This document shows positions 45,397-56,624 of a stretch of 64,000 nt of DNA, one piece after another. The stretch lies in the NCBI GenBank assembly GCA_024663395.1, contig JANFAH010000027.1, positions 248,001 through 312,000 of the forward strand, in the 5' to 3' direction. The notes below the pieces were generated by a model, which saw only the letters and a program-made list of their open reading frames with translations, did not search any database and was not told where the DNA came from. The position numbers and the translations under genes were made by a program. Origin of the DNA: Pisolithus tinctorius (lineage: Eukaryota; Basidiomycota; Agaricomycetes; Boletales; Pisolithaceae). The stretch's first letter is position 1. Every line of letters starts with the position of its first letter.

Positions 45397-46298
45397 TGTC
45401 ATATCCATGACTCTTGGACTCGGACTCAGCCCAGTCCGGACCCCTAGCCCCTATCTCCGGTCAAGTCCAGTCCTAGTCCAGCCTAGAAAACCCAGTCCCG
45501 GCCCTAGATAACTCAACTCCGGCCTGCATAACTCAAGTCCGGTGTTTTACCCCTATCTCCGGTCTGTTTTGGCCTCCCAGCCTTGTGCTGCTCCACCCCG
45601 GTCCTCCTAGGTCTATGTCCGGGTCACCCGGACATAACTCCGGTCTGTTTCCCTTTGTTTGTACTATATTTAGTCTAGCCCGTTCATCAGACTTTGCTTA
45701 CTGTACAATCCTGTGTCCGACCCTGGTTATGCCGGTCACCCGGACTTTGGCTATTAGCCTCTGCATAGCCACTGTGGCTATCCTTGTCTTGCTAATCATC
45801 TCACTAATAGCTTATTCACAAGTCCGGCTCTATGTTCATTATCCCGGACTGGCCTCCTGTATTTAACCCCTGTACATACTTCGTAGCACCCTCAGTCAGA
45901 ATATCAACTTAGTATTACCCTCAACTCCGTATTACCCCTCGAGACTACTCTATAGCTAAGGCCGAGCCTTAAGCTATCCCCGACCCCTGTCCTGGACCTC
46001 TCCCCGGCTTGCATAAGGGTACAGCACATAAGCTGAGACCAAGGGAGGTAGATCCAACCCCGGACCGGCTTCCCCTTGTGCGCACTCCAAGACCGGTCGG
46101 TTTCCCACGCTACCGGCCTTGTTCCCGCGCTCCCGGCCTTAAGTCCGGTCCTCCGGACTTAGCCCCTAACCTCCGGCCTCAACTCCGGTCTAACCGGACT
46201 TGGCCCCTGTCTCTCGGCCTTGACTCTGGCCACTCGGACTCAGCCCCTGTCACCCGGTCTTGAAGCCCGGTCACCCAAGGGTAAACCCATACTTCACA
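45397..46298 (+). repeat. Element E 5' LTR
   Basis: 902 bp, TGTCATATCC to ATACTTCACA. TATTTAA at 45860-45866 and AGTCAGAATATC at 45894-45905 mark the probable promoter and transcript start. Confidence 0.95.
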
Positions 46299-46312
46299 GT
46301 ATATTCTGACTC
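46299..46312 (+). other. Element E self-priming primer-binding site
   Basis: GTATATTCTGACTC after the LTR pairs with AGTCAGAATAT at 45894-45904. The E version differs from B and D on both sides in matching fashion. Confidence 0.75.
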
Positions 46313-49300
46313 ACACTTGTGCAAGCCATTGCATCATGTCTAGGTCCTGCTCTAGAGCCCCTACCCATGACCTTGCCCATCAGGACTCATTGGGATACCT
46401 CTCACTTGACTCTGGGGCCCAACCCGGAGATCTCTGCTAAAGTAGAGAGGTAACCCGGCACCCCTTGGCACTCTGCACACCCCCGGGTTGCATTACCCCT
46501 GACCCTATGTCCTTAGTAGTCAAGACTTAATGCATCCATTCCCTCACTCCTGACCCCTGCCTGCCCCTCGTTTTCTCCTGACTCCGGACCGGCCATGTCA
46601 GCCCCTGAGTCGGACTCACCATCCGGACTCACCACCAACCTGGGTTCTTGCCTGAGCCCACTTCCAGGTCGGAGTTACCCTCCGGACTTGCCCCTGAGCC
46701 GGCCTCAACAACTGGACTCACTTCTGTTAGCTCCCCCGAGCTACCTCTGACCCCTGGCTGGTCACCCCGGTCTTCACCACAGTCCTTATCTCAGTCATCC
46801 CAGCAGTCTCTAGGTCCAGTTCTACTGTTCTGGATGCTGGGATCTCATCACTCATTTGACCTCCTGACCCCCCGATATTGGTCTTCAGACCTCTGTGCAC
46901 CTCCGGTGCAACCCCCAGGCCTGGACTTGGCCAGTCCCGGCCCTCAACACCTTCCCTGGTTCCCCATTGGCACTCGGCTTCAGCGGTTTTTGGGCCCGGT
47001 CTCCACCCTCGGCCTTTGCTACACTGGCCTTGGAGCCCTGGACCCCCTTCCAGTCTCCAGACTGTCTGTTACCAGCCTGTCCGGCCTTGGCTGGCTTGTC
47101 CACACTCACCTGGACTTGCCTGAAGCCGGTTTGCCACTTCCCTCGGCCTCCTGCCCCTTTTTACTGGCCCTCTCGGCCCCGGTTTGATTCAGCCACCTCA
47201 CCCGGACTTGTCTAGACCTGTTACTAGGTTTGGACCGGTCCTGGCTCTCCTCAGACCTTTTCTGTCCCTCACAGACCCCTCCTGGGTCTCCTGTCCATTG
47301 TCCCAGTGCTGCACTAGTCACCTCGGCCTCGGGATGGTGCTTGTCCTTTGGACTTGTACCAGGCCTCAGCTCTGGTGGTCTTAGCTAGTGCATGACACCT
47401 CCGTTTCGGTCTAGGACCGGTCTGCCAGCCCTCTGGCCGTTAGCCCGGTCCTGACCTCTTTTCCGGCCTCACTCTTCACTCAGAGGCACCCCCTGGGCAT
47501 GCTAGCCCTTTGGACTTGCTCCTGACCCCCAGTTTTCGGTCTAGGACCGGTCTGCTGGTTCCCCGGCCCCTATCCCGGTCCCTGACCTCACTTCCAGTCC
47601 TTTCCCTGTCCTCTGTCCACCCCGGGATCCTAACCGGGTTAACAGGTTGGTAGCTTTGTACTCCGGAAGCCAAAACCGGTAGTCTCAGTTGAGACAAAAC
47701 AATTAGAGTCTACCCCAGGATCCTAACTGGGTCAACAAGTTGGTACTCCGGTACACCAGAAGCCAAACTGGTGGTCTCAGTAGAGACAAATCAATTAGCG
47801 CACCACTGTGTTCCCCTTGGCAGTCCCCCCTGGCTTGTCCTGCAAGGCCTTTGGTTTCACCTGGCTTTACAGCCCTGGTCTGGACTTGCCAGCTCCGGTC
47901 CCCTTGTGGCCCTGGCTTGCCCTGCCAGTCCCTCGGCCTCAACCCGGCTTTGTAGCCTTGGACCGGACTTGCTAACTCCGGTCCCCCTATTTGTGTCCGC
48001 TTTTCCCACCTCCAGACTCCTTTATGACCGGTCTCCTGAGTTCCGGTCTTCCCTCCTGCACTAGGCCTTGTCACCCTTTGTCCGGCCTGTTATCTCCGGA
48101 CTTCCTTAGAGCCCCTGACCGGTCTTGCTGACTCTGGACTCCTTTCTCTTTTCCGGTGTTTGTCTCCAGGCCTCCTCATGGCCCCTGACCGGTCTTGCTC
48201 ACTCCGGACTCATTCCTTTTGGCCGGTCTCCCATCTCCGGCCTCCCTCAGCCTCTGATACCCCTTGGGTAGCTCTATGCTACTCCTCTGTCACTCGTTTG
48301 GCCTTCGGGCCTCTCCCTCCTCCTGGAACTACCCCTGTCCTCTACCCTGGTGCTATGGTCTTGACCTAGCACCTCTTTCCGGTCCTTGGTGGACCCGGCC
48401 TTGGTTCTCTCTCGGTCTCCGACCCCTGTTTTAACCGGCCTTGTCAACTCGTTAGGAACTGAAGTATCTTGGTTGTAGGGAACCGACTAGCCCACTCAAT
48501 AGGCACCCGTTGGTGGCCGAGTGTAGTGCAGTCACCTATCCCCACCTAGTACTAAAAGTTTGCTAACCCCCCTGACGTCAACCCCGCCTTGGAGCATGAA
48601 TTTGCTTGCAAGACACCCCGGGCTTCAGCCCATCTGACAAACCCCTGACTCTGCTGGTCTGTTTCCCAGCTCACCCACTCGCCCTGGAACTTGTATGTTC
48701 GCAAGGCCCCTTCGGGTACCAGCTGACCCCTCACCTTCCCCTAACCATTGCTACTGTCACCCCACCATCGACTCTGGAACTCCAGTCCTACCCACTCTCC
48801 CGACTCCGGTCTTACCGGTTGTCTTTTGGCCTGCTGGTCTTCACCGGCCTTCAGTTTCCTCTCGGGCTCTGGTTCCGGCCTTCATACCCTCACCTTTTAC
48901 TCCGACACTCCTTACTATCCCTGTACCAGTCCGGCCTGCTCTGCCGGCCTTGTATCTCCGGTTTTAAAGCTTTTCCGGCCTTGAAAAAGCTTCCCGAAAC
49001 TGGTCTTGACACCTGTTAAGCCGGTCTCAGCATTCGCAGTACTCGGACTTGCAACTCCGGTGGTAGTACTCCTACTACCTGTCCAGTACTCCTCTCGGTG
49101 GTCCTAGCCCGCACCTTGTACCCCTGTAGACTTGGGAAGTCTACCCTAAGAGGGGGATAAGGGACCTCACTAGTGACCTACTCTCTTCTAAACTCCTGTC
49201 TGCTACCTCTCCAGTGCCCTCAGCACAACCCTGCTCGGTCCCTGCACACCGGTTCCCAGTTCCTTGGCCCAGTCCTTGCATACTGAAGCACTCCCGAACC

Positions 49301-51199
49301 ACCTGCCCTGGGTTGCTCCCAGCCCCTAACATCTGTGTTGGTACTCCGGTCTCACTATCTCAGTGGTCCTCGGCCTCAGTGATTGTGTGTTCACTGGTCT
49401 CACTGGCCTCGGCCTCCTGTTCTCAGCCTTTCGGCTGGACAACCCCTAGGCCTCACCCGGTCTCCAGACCCCCTGAACCGGTCCTCCAGTGGCTTTTGGC
49501 CCTTGGGCTTCTTGCCACCAGAAAACCCACTTCCAACCAACTCCGGACACCCCTAAACCGGACTCAACACCCGGACTCCCCTCCTGCCGACATCCCTAGG
49601 CCTTCATTGAACCGGTCTCATGACCTGCTGGTCCCCGGTTCATGCCTAGATATGCTAGGTCCTCTGGTCCTTGTCCAGACCAAACTCTAGCTGTTGTAGA
49701 CAGCCCCTAGTTCCTCGATGACCTCCAGAAGCCCATCCGGCCTGTTTCCAAGGTGCTCGGCACCTGGCCTTGCCACTTCCGGCCTCGGGTTTGCACCTTG
49801 CTACCCCTGGTTACCCCGATCTCAGTGTTAGCCCACCGGCCTACACTGTTTTGGCCTCCCATTATCAGCCTGCTAGCTGGATAGCACCTCAGGTCATCTC
49901 CAACTACCCCAAACTCCTCCGACACCTTCAGACCGGCCTCCAGCCAGCCACTCCGGCCCTGCCCAACCCCAGACCGGTCTCCCTTTGACATTTCCGGCCT
50001 TCCAGCCCTTCCCAGGTCCAAACCAGTCTCCAACTAGCTTTTCTGGCCTGTCCTGACCACCAGACTGGTCTCCTGATGGCCTCCGGTCTTCTCTGGCTCC
50101 AGACCGGTCCCCACCTGTCTGTTCAAGCCCTCTCCGACCCTCAGACCGGTTCCTGGCCTTCCAGGCCTTCTGTTCCCTTGACTGGTCTTCGGTCTTGCTG
50201 TTTTTGCCAGACCACTCGCTTTAGCACAACAGGCTTCAGCCGCTCTCGGTCTCGGTCTCCAGCTTTGGCCACTCCTGGCCTAAGCCACCCTCGGTCTCAG
50301 CCTTCGGCTTTGACCCCTGTCTCTGGCTTCGGTTTCCTGTTTCCTTGTTATATGTTTTCTTGGTTTTCTGTTATCTGTTTTCTTTTTCTGTAGACACACA
50401 CTCAGACCCCGTGACCCCCTGGAGCAGACCTTGGACCCAACCCAGCCTTCTCGGCATTTCTCGTGACCCTCTGTACCCCTGCAGCATACTCCCAGTCCAA
50501 CCAGTGCATCCCTAGACCGGTTTTCCCGGCCTTTGTGTCTTTCCGGTGTCACTCAGCATCACACCGGTACACCCCTGGACTGTCTTTTGGTCATCTCTGG
50601 ACCTCTCCGACCCTCTCGGTCTCCATGTTGCCCTGAACCAGCTTTGAAGCACACCTCCGGCCCTAGTGGTACACTCCTGGTACATTAGTTGGACATTACC
50701 AGTCCCCTGCACATCTTTGGTCTCCGGCCTTCCCTGACCTGGCCCTGAAGCACACCCCTAGGCCTTACCTGGCCATTCCCGACCTGCCTTAACCCATCTC
50801 CGAAGTGCAACTCCGGCCCCCCTGAGAACACTGGCTACAGCTTTCAGCTGTCTCCGGAAACCCCTGTACAGCTGGTCTAGTCACTTCTGGACTCGGCTTT
50901 GCCTTGTCCCGGCCTGCTGAACTGTCTGGCAGCCTCCTAGACCGGCCTCCGGCCTGTTTGTTGTTGCTTCTCCAGCCTCGGGTTCCCAGAACAGTCTTCG
51001 GACTTGACCCTTGCCCCCAAACCCGGCTTATGCTATTCCGGTCTGAACTACTGGACCTCTGGTCATCGCTGGCCTGTCTCCCAGCCCTCGGGCTCACCCT
51101 TGGCACTGTGTGTGCACTCAGACTCACTCCTAGTCATGAGACCTCACTGCATAACCCTCTGAGCATATTTCCCTATGGAACCTCAAGGGTTCGGTTCCT
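46313..51199 (+). other. Element E internal region: CCGG-studded, non-coding
   Basis: Irregular repetition of words such as CCGGTCTT, CCGGACTT and CCGGCCT, every few tens of bases. Two local duplications: about 65 bp at 47394-47459 and 47524-47589 (TTCGGTCTAGGACCGGTCTG core), and about 85 bp at 47624-47697 and 47713-47798 (GGATCCTAAC core). CpG is dense, unlike the decayed neighbours. No RNA gene or protein was identified. Confidence 0.7.
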
Positions 51200-51212
51200 A
51201 AGAGGGGGATAC
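51200..51212 (+). other. Element E polypurine tract
   Basis: AAGAGGGGGATAC directly before the 3' LTR; identical in D and A. Confidence 0.85.
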
Positions 51213-52114
51213 TGTCATATCCATGACTCTTGGACTCGGACTCAGCCCAGTCCGGACCCCTAGCCCCTATCTCCGGTCAAGTCCAGTCCTAGTCCAGCCT
51301 AGAAAACCCAGTCCCGGCCCTAGATAACTCAACTCCGGCCTGTATAACTCAAGTCCGGTGTTTTACCCCTATCTCCGGTCTGTTTTGGCCTCCCAGCCTT
51401 GTGCTGCTCCACCCCGGTCCTCCTAGGTCTATGTCCGGGTCACCCGGACATAACTCCGGTCTGTTTCCCTTTGTTTGTACTATATTTAGTCTAGCCCGTT
51501 CATCAGACTTTGCTTACTGTACAATCCTGTGTCCGACCCTGGTTATGCCGGTCACCCGGACTTTGGCTATTAGCCTCTGCATAGCCACTGTGGCTATCCT
51601 TGTCTTGCTAATCATCTCACTAATAGCTTATTCACAAGTCCGGCTCTATGTTCATTATCCCGGACTGGCCTCCTGTATTTAACCCCTGTACATACTTCGT
51701 AGCACCCTCAGTCAGAATATCAACTTAGTATTACCCTCAACTCCGTATTACCCCTCGAGACTACTCTATAGCTAAGGCCGAGCCTTAAGCTATCCCCGAC
51801 CCCTGTCCTGGACCTCTCCCCGGCTTGCATAAGGGTACAGCACATAAGCTGAGACCAAGGGAGGTAGATCCAACCCCGGACCGGCTTCCCCTTGTGCGCA
51901 CTCCAAGACCGGTCGGTTTCCCACGCTACCGGCCTTGTTCCCGCGCTCCCGGCCTTAAGTCCGGTCCTCCGGACTTAGCCCCTAACCTCCGGCCTCAACT
52001 CCGGTCTAACCGGACTTGGCCCCTGTCTCTCGGCCTTGACTCTGGCCACTCGGACTCAGCCCCTGTCACCCGGTCTTGAAGCCCGGTCACCCAAGGGTAA
52101 ACCCATACTTCACA
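51213..52114 (+). repeat. Element E 3' LTR
   Basis: 902 bp, nearly identical to 45397-46298. Confidence 0.95.
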
Positions 52115-52119
52115 TAACC

Positions 52120-53511
52120 ATGGGATAGACCCAGGTGAGCATCACACCAATATGATAGAGCATATCAGATGAGCACTTGCAATTGAGAACCTTGAGGAGC
52201 AAACTAGTAGGGCTAGCAGCCCAGACACTCGGACAGCAACAAAGAAGGAAGAGGTAACCCCTCCTGCCCTGCAGGATAGACCTGCCTTGAGAGAAATCCA
52301 TACAAATGAATGAGAACATTGTTTGACACAGGGGTATTTAACCCCAGGAAGGCTACCAACAGGGCAAAGCATTAGTGCCCTGGTCAGAAGTAGAGGCAAC
52401 AGGAGTGGTCTCACTCCTAGCATGCCAAATCAACTGACATATCTGTCTGGGTGAGACTCAGACATCATTTGCCATATGTATGGAACTAGAAGAGGAACAG
52501 CTATCCTCCATCAGATGGCATGAGACTGTGCTATTGCAGTGAGGAATGCAGTCAGAGGTGGACCTCCAGATGATGGAGGACCCCCTGATGGTGATGGAGA
52601 TAGTGATGGGGAGGATTGGAACCCCCCACGAAGGAGTGAAGATCACAGACATCCCTATCTGGGATGAGGGAATGGACTGCCAAGAGATGGCCCCCCCAAA
52701 GGAAGGAATCATAGGGGAGGCCCACTGGGAGGAGGTTCCCCTGGAGGAGATCCAGTCTTCCCTGGAGGGGATCTCCCCTCCAATGACAAAGATGACGACA
52801 ATCATTATGGTTGTGGAGGTCATGGGGGAGGCCCTGCAAGAGGTCAGGGACAGTGACCTAATTATTTAAGGGGATTCACCCCAGGAAATACAAGATATAT
52901 CAACTTCATGCAAAACAGGTATGCTCAGCATATCTGGGAACAAGTGGGCCAGCCCACAGGACAATTGGGACCAGAGGTTAAAGCCATGGGTGTCCCAAAG
53001 CCAGGGAAATATAAAGGCCAGGATGACCTCAAGGATTTTGACAACTGGCTAGGGCAACTGCTCAAGTACTTCCATACATTCGAGGTGACAGGCCTGGACC
53101 ACAATGTGGACAGGGTCCTGTACACCTACACATACTTGGAGGGGTTGGCCTCCCAATGGTATGACCAGGAGGTCAAATCCCCTAACAGGCAGATTAGGGA
53201 CTGGTCCTTCGAGGACCTGATCTGTGAACTCTTCAAACAATTTGTCCATGAAGCATCTGCACAGAACATGGCTGATCAATTTGACTGCACAAGATATGAA
53301 CATGAGAAAGGGGCTCTCGCATTCTACAACAACCTAAAACATTGCACACACCAAATGGTGCAACCTCTGGATGATTACTCATTCCAGGGGAAGTTCTTGC
53401 ATGGATTACCACATATGATAATCAAGAGCATATTTGAAGCTCGTGGAATTTCTGCTGAACACTCAACAATCAAGAAGATCCTCGAAGAAGTGCGCTGCAT
53501 GGAAATGGCAC
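52120..53511 (+). pseudogene. gag: Element F gag, central part with retrotransposon gag domain
   Basis: Same frame as 44832-45396 once E is removed. A Gly/Pro/Asp-rich linker with six in-frame TGA codons (52170, 52311, 52452, 52521, 52665, 52854) leads to the gag domain (52908-53511): DLKDFDNWLGQLLKYF, YTYLEGLASQWYDQEV and LDDYSFQGKFLHGLP. The frame is cut by a solo LTR at 53512 and resumes at 54003. Confidence 0.85.
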
Positions 53512-54002
53512 TGTTAAGTTCATGACTAGGACAGGGGTCGAAGGCCAAAGGCCAAGTGCTGGGTGCAACAACCCTTGGTCTTAGCTCATGCACTAGACCC
53601 TTGTGCAAGCCAGGTTGAAGTCGGAGAGAGCTGAGGGGGGGTCAGGAGCAAAAGCCAAGAGTCATCTTGGGCTTAAGCTAGGAGCAGAGGGTGAACTAGT
53701 TTGATATTCAGACTGAGGAGCCAAGTACAATCTACGTAGGGTATATATACCGAAGACCAGCAACCCAAAGGCTGAGGTTACCAGTGAGGGACTAAATAGC
53801 TGTGTGAGTTACTAACTAGAAGTTAGATGAGGTGGCAGGGATTGGAGAGCCGAAGACAGACACTGCCTTGGCATAAGCGAGGGCAGTACAAAAGCTAACT
53901 AGAAAAGTATAGTAAGGAACAGAGTTTGTTTCAGCATTCAGTGTTGGCTCGACATTCTGAACCCAAGACCAAGCCACGGGTTTCTCAGTATATGACAGGC
54001 AC
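53507..54002 (-). repeat. Solo LTR of the D/E-like clade in F gag
   Basis: 486-bp LTR at 53512-53997 (TGTTAAGTTC to ATATGACA) with target duplication GGCAC on both sides. It is inserted in minus orientation: the complement holds TATATA (53743-53749) and AGTCTGAATATC (53703-53714), a further variant of the clade's start motif. Its excision restores the F frame. Confidence 0.9.
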
Positions 54003-54684
54003 AAAAAGCCATAAATATGCATATGAGATCAAGCCACACCAGCTCTGGAGGGAAATCCTTCCAAGGATGAAGTGGTTCATACTCACACAGGAGGAAGGGC
54101 AATCATAACCCTCCAACAAGTGAGAACTTTAAGTACATAAAGAAAGGGGACACCCTTTATCAACAAAAGATGAATCCCCCCTCAAAGGGGAATAAATTCA
54201 TAAAGAGGGATGGCTTGGACCATCAATCTCATCAGAAAGAGCAGAATCACTCATATGACAAGGGGAAGCAACCCCAGAAGTTTCTAACAGGTATCACCTG
54301 CTACAATTGCAACAGAGAAGGCCACATAGCACCGAGTTGTCCCCTCCCTTGCAAGGATAAGGGCAAAGCCATGGCTAAGCTGCGGCTATATGCAGTCGAC
54401 ATTCAAGAGGACACAGAGCATGAACATGCATGCATAGAGGACAAAGTAGAGGAAGTGCCAGACAACCCTGATGACAATGAGGAAGTACAGGCATATGAGG
54501 GAGCTACAGAGGTTGCCCCCAAAAATACAGAGTCAGCAGAACCTGATGAATTTGTCAATACCTTCGAGATGTACTCAGAGGTAGACGAGGAAGATGAGCC
54601 GGTAGTGTATTTTGGTGCAATGGATCCTGAAGATGAACCTCTTGAGGAAGAGGTGGTCTATTGCATGTCAATATGCACAGAAGT
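54003..54684 (+). pseudogene. gag: Element F gag C-terminus, zinc knuckle
   Basis: Frame continues after the solo LTR, with one TGA at 54068. CCHC knuckle CYNCNREGHIAPSC near 54300, then a very acidic region (about 54410-54660). The frame runs without a stop into element D at 54685 and resumes at 62290, so gag and pol of F appear to be one continuous frame. Confidence 0.85.
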
Positions 54685-55213
54685 TGTCAAGTACGAGGAT
54701 TGTCCGGGTTGAGTCCGGACCGGAGACCGAAGCGGGCGCGAAGCCGAGGGGTCGGGGTCAGGGGTGAAGTCGAGGATGCAGATGTTTGGACTGTTTGGAC
54801 TTAGTGACTGAGGATACAGCGCTATTCCCTTGCGTGGGTCTCAGTCCGAGTCCGAGGCCGAGACGGGGTTATCAGGAGATACTTAGTTGATTTCAGACTA
54901 AGTAGTACAGGCCGAGTAACTACGAGTTTATATACCAGAAGTAACTATAATACGGAGACCGGTAATGCCGGTCTCGCAAGGATTGCTAAGAGGATTGGTA
55001 AGACAGGTATTAGTAATGTATGACTAAGGTAACGGAGACCGGGGCAGAGTGGACCGGGGACAGGACCGGGGACAGGACTTAACCAAAATGACAGACACTG
55101 CAAAGCAGTGTCTACCGCGCTAGGACATCTGGGGATAGCGAACAGGCGAGGCCGATGCCGGACTAAGTGAGTGCGAGGCCGAGTCTGGCCAGGGTTGAGA
55201 CATGGCTATGACA
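54685..55213 (-). repeat. Element D 3' LTR
   Basis: 529 bp, plus-strand TGTCAAGTACG to GGCTATGACA. It contains a perfect hairpin GACACTGC-AAA-GCAGTGTC (55094-55112). The next bases, GTATCCCCCTCTT, are the complement of the polypurine tract. Confidence 0.95.
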
Positions 55214-55350
55214 GTATCCCCCTCTTAGGGGTCGAACCCATGAGACCCCTGCGAGCGCGGTAGGCTGAGTCCGAAAATCGACTGAGTTTGAAAAAATGAT
55301 ACTTGTGGCTCGCTAAGCCCTTTGCGTCTTTCTTTCTCATCCTAACCATC
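55214..55350 (+). other. Element D polypurine tract and leader of the antisense gene
   Basis: GTATCCCCCTCTT (55214-55226) is the complement of AAGAGGGGGATAC. The remaining 125 bp precede the antisense ATG. The pyrimidine run TCTTTCTTTCTCATCC (55327-55342) lies directly before the start, as is common before fungal genes; no TATA box is evident. Confidence 0.6.
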
Positions 55351-56426
55351 ATGTCCGAATCAAGGCCGATCACCACGACAGACAAGAACGACGAAGGCCG
55401 GGTCGTCGTCGATTGGACCCAGGTGTCGGACGACGCCATTCGGTACGACACCGACGATGAGGAGGAGACGATGAGGGCGAAGGCCAAGGAGAGGAAGAGG
55501 AGAAAGGCGGCTGAACAAGCCCGGCGCGAAGAGCAGGCACGGCTTGAGGCCGAAAGGGCGGCGAGGGAGCAGGCCGAAGCCAAGAGGGCAGCGCGGGAGA
55601 GGGCTGAGGCCGAGAGAGCAGAGAGGGAGGCCGAGGAGAAGAAAGCACGCGAAGAAGAGGAGAAACAGGAGGCCGAGCGTAAGCGTAAGGCCGGGGCCGG
55701 CAAAGGTGATGAGGCCGGTACTAGTGGTGAGGCCGGGGGCGAAGTTAAGAGGGTGGTAATGGACCCTGGGTGAGTATTTTTTCTTAACACCCGCGCTTTC
55801 TTCGTCTAACATCCTCTAGCTGTACTCGTTGCACCCGGGTGCAGGCCATCTGCGAGTTCCTCGTAGACGGCAACAAGAAACGAGTCACCTGCATCCGGTG
55901 CAACCAGTCGAAGGGCAAGTGCCGGTGGCCTGGAGACGGGAAGGACACCGAGGCCGGTCCTAAGGCCAAGGCCGACAAAGGGAAGAAACGGAAGGCCGAC
56001 GAAGAGACGCCAGAGCCCGGGCTGAGCCAAAAGAAGCGGGCGAAGTCGAAACCGATCGAGGTGCTGGAGGTCGACGAGCCCGAAGCCAGAGGGAGCGGGC
56101 TGAGGGAGGCCGGTGCTGAAAGGTACTCGGGTTTGGAAAACAAGCTCGAGCAACTGATCGAGGCCGCGGGGCTGATTGCCAACAACCTGGCCAGCCTCTT
56201 CGAACTTCACGAGACCGTGATCGAAAACTCAGGCCAGATCGCCGACGCACTCGAGGCCATGCTCGATGAGTCGTACGGCTTCGGTATGGCGGTCTCTCCC
56301 TCGGACTCAGGCTCGTCTGAGCTCAACTCCGAGGAGATGCGCGAAGAAGCAGAGTGGTTAAAGGCCCACGGCGAGGATGAAGAGGAGTCCGAGGGGGAGG
56401 ATGAGAGTATGGCTGAGGCCGAGTAG
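55351..56426 (+). CDS. Element D antisense gene: coiled coil plus canonical Zn2Cys6 cluster
   Basis: Two exons: 55351-55769 and 55820-56426, intron 55770-55819 (50 bp, GTGAGT, CTAAC branch site, CTCTAG), giving 341 residues. Residues 45-125 are a dense Glu/Arg/Ala coiled coil. Immediately after the splice: C141-x2-C144-x6-C151-x12-C164-x2-C167-x6-C174, a perfect match to the fungal binuclear zinc cluster consensus, followed by a Lys-rich stretch (nuclear-localisation-like) and an acidic C-terminus. It converges on pol, the two stops 198 bp apart, and starts 137 bp from the 3' LTR. I chose ATG 55351 as the first ATG in the frame. A role as a DNA-binding regulator is inferred; no homologue was recognised. 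Confidence 0.85.
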
Positions 56427-56624
56427 GCTCGTAGCGTAGTGTTTTTGTTGTTTCCTCCGCGAATGTCATGTGTCCGGCGTCTGGTGTCCGGTTCCGGTTT
56501 TGTATAGTAAGTGAGAACAAGCAAGAAAAAGAAAACAAAGTAAGTAAAGGATCAAAGGAACACTAGATACCGATAGAAAAACAGAGACGGAAACAGAACA
56601 GCGAGGCCGGTCGAAGCCGGACCT
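56427..56624. other. Element D spacer between convergent stops
   Basis: 198 bp, A-rich toward the pol side (56500-56600). No gene; probably holds the 3' ends of both transcripts. Confidence 0.5.

Larger units (their letters stand above)
45392..52119 (+). mobile_element. Element E, large non-coding LTR element (LARD-like)
   Basis: 45397-52114, target duplication TAACC (45392-45396, 52115-52119). The LTRs are 902 bp with one difference seen (C at 45527, T at 51343), so it is very recent. The internal 4.9 kb has no gag or pol; the longest frame is 179 codons, proline-rich and without family resemblance. It has the polypurine tract AAGAGGGGGATAC and the self-priming layout of the D family, which suggests mobilisation by a D-like element. 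The plus strand is pyrimidine-rich and packed with CCGG words. Confidence 0.92.

Noticed and set aside
46648..47187. 179-codon frame in element E as a possible gag
   Set aside because: Proline/serine-rich by composition only, no gag or zinc-knuckle motif, and overlapping frames are equally long.
55303..55350. Upstream extension of the D antisense gene from a TTG at 55303
   Set aside because: The first ATG is 55351; the extension is pyrimidine-rich leader and lacks counterparts in A or B.
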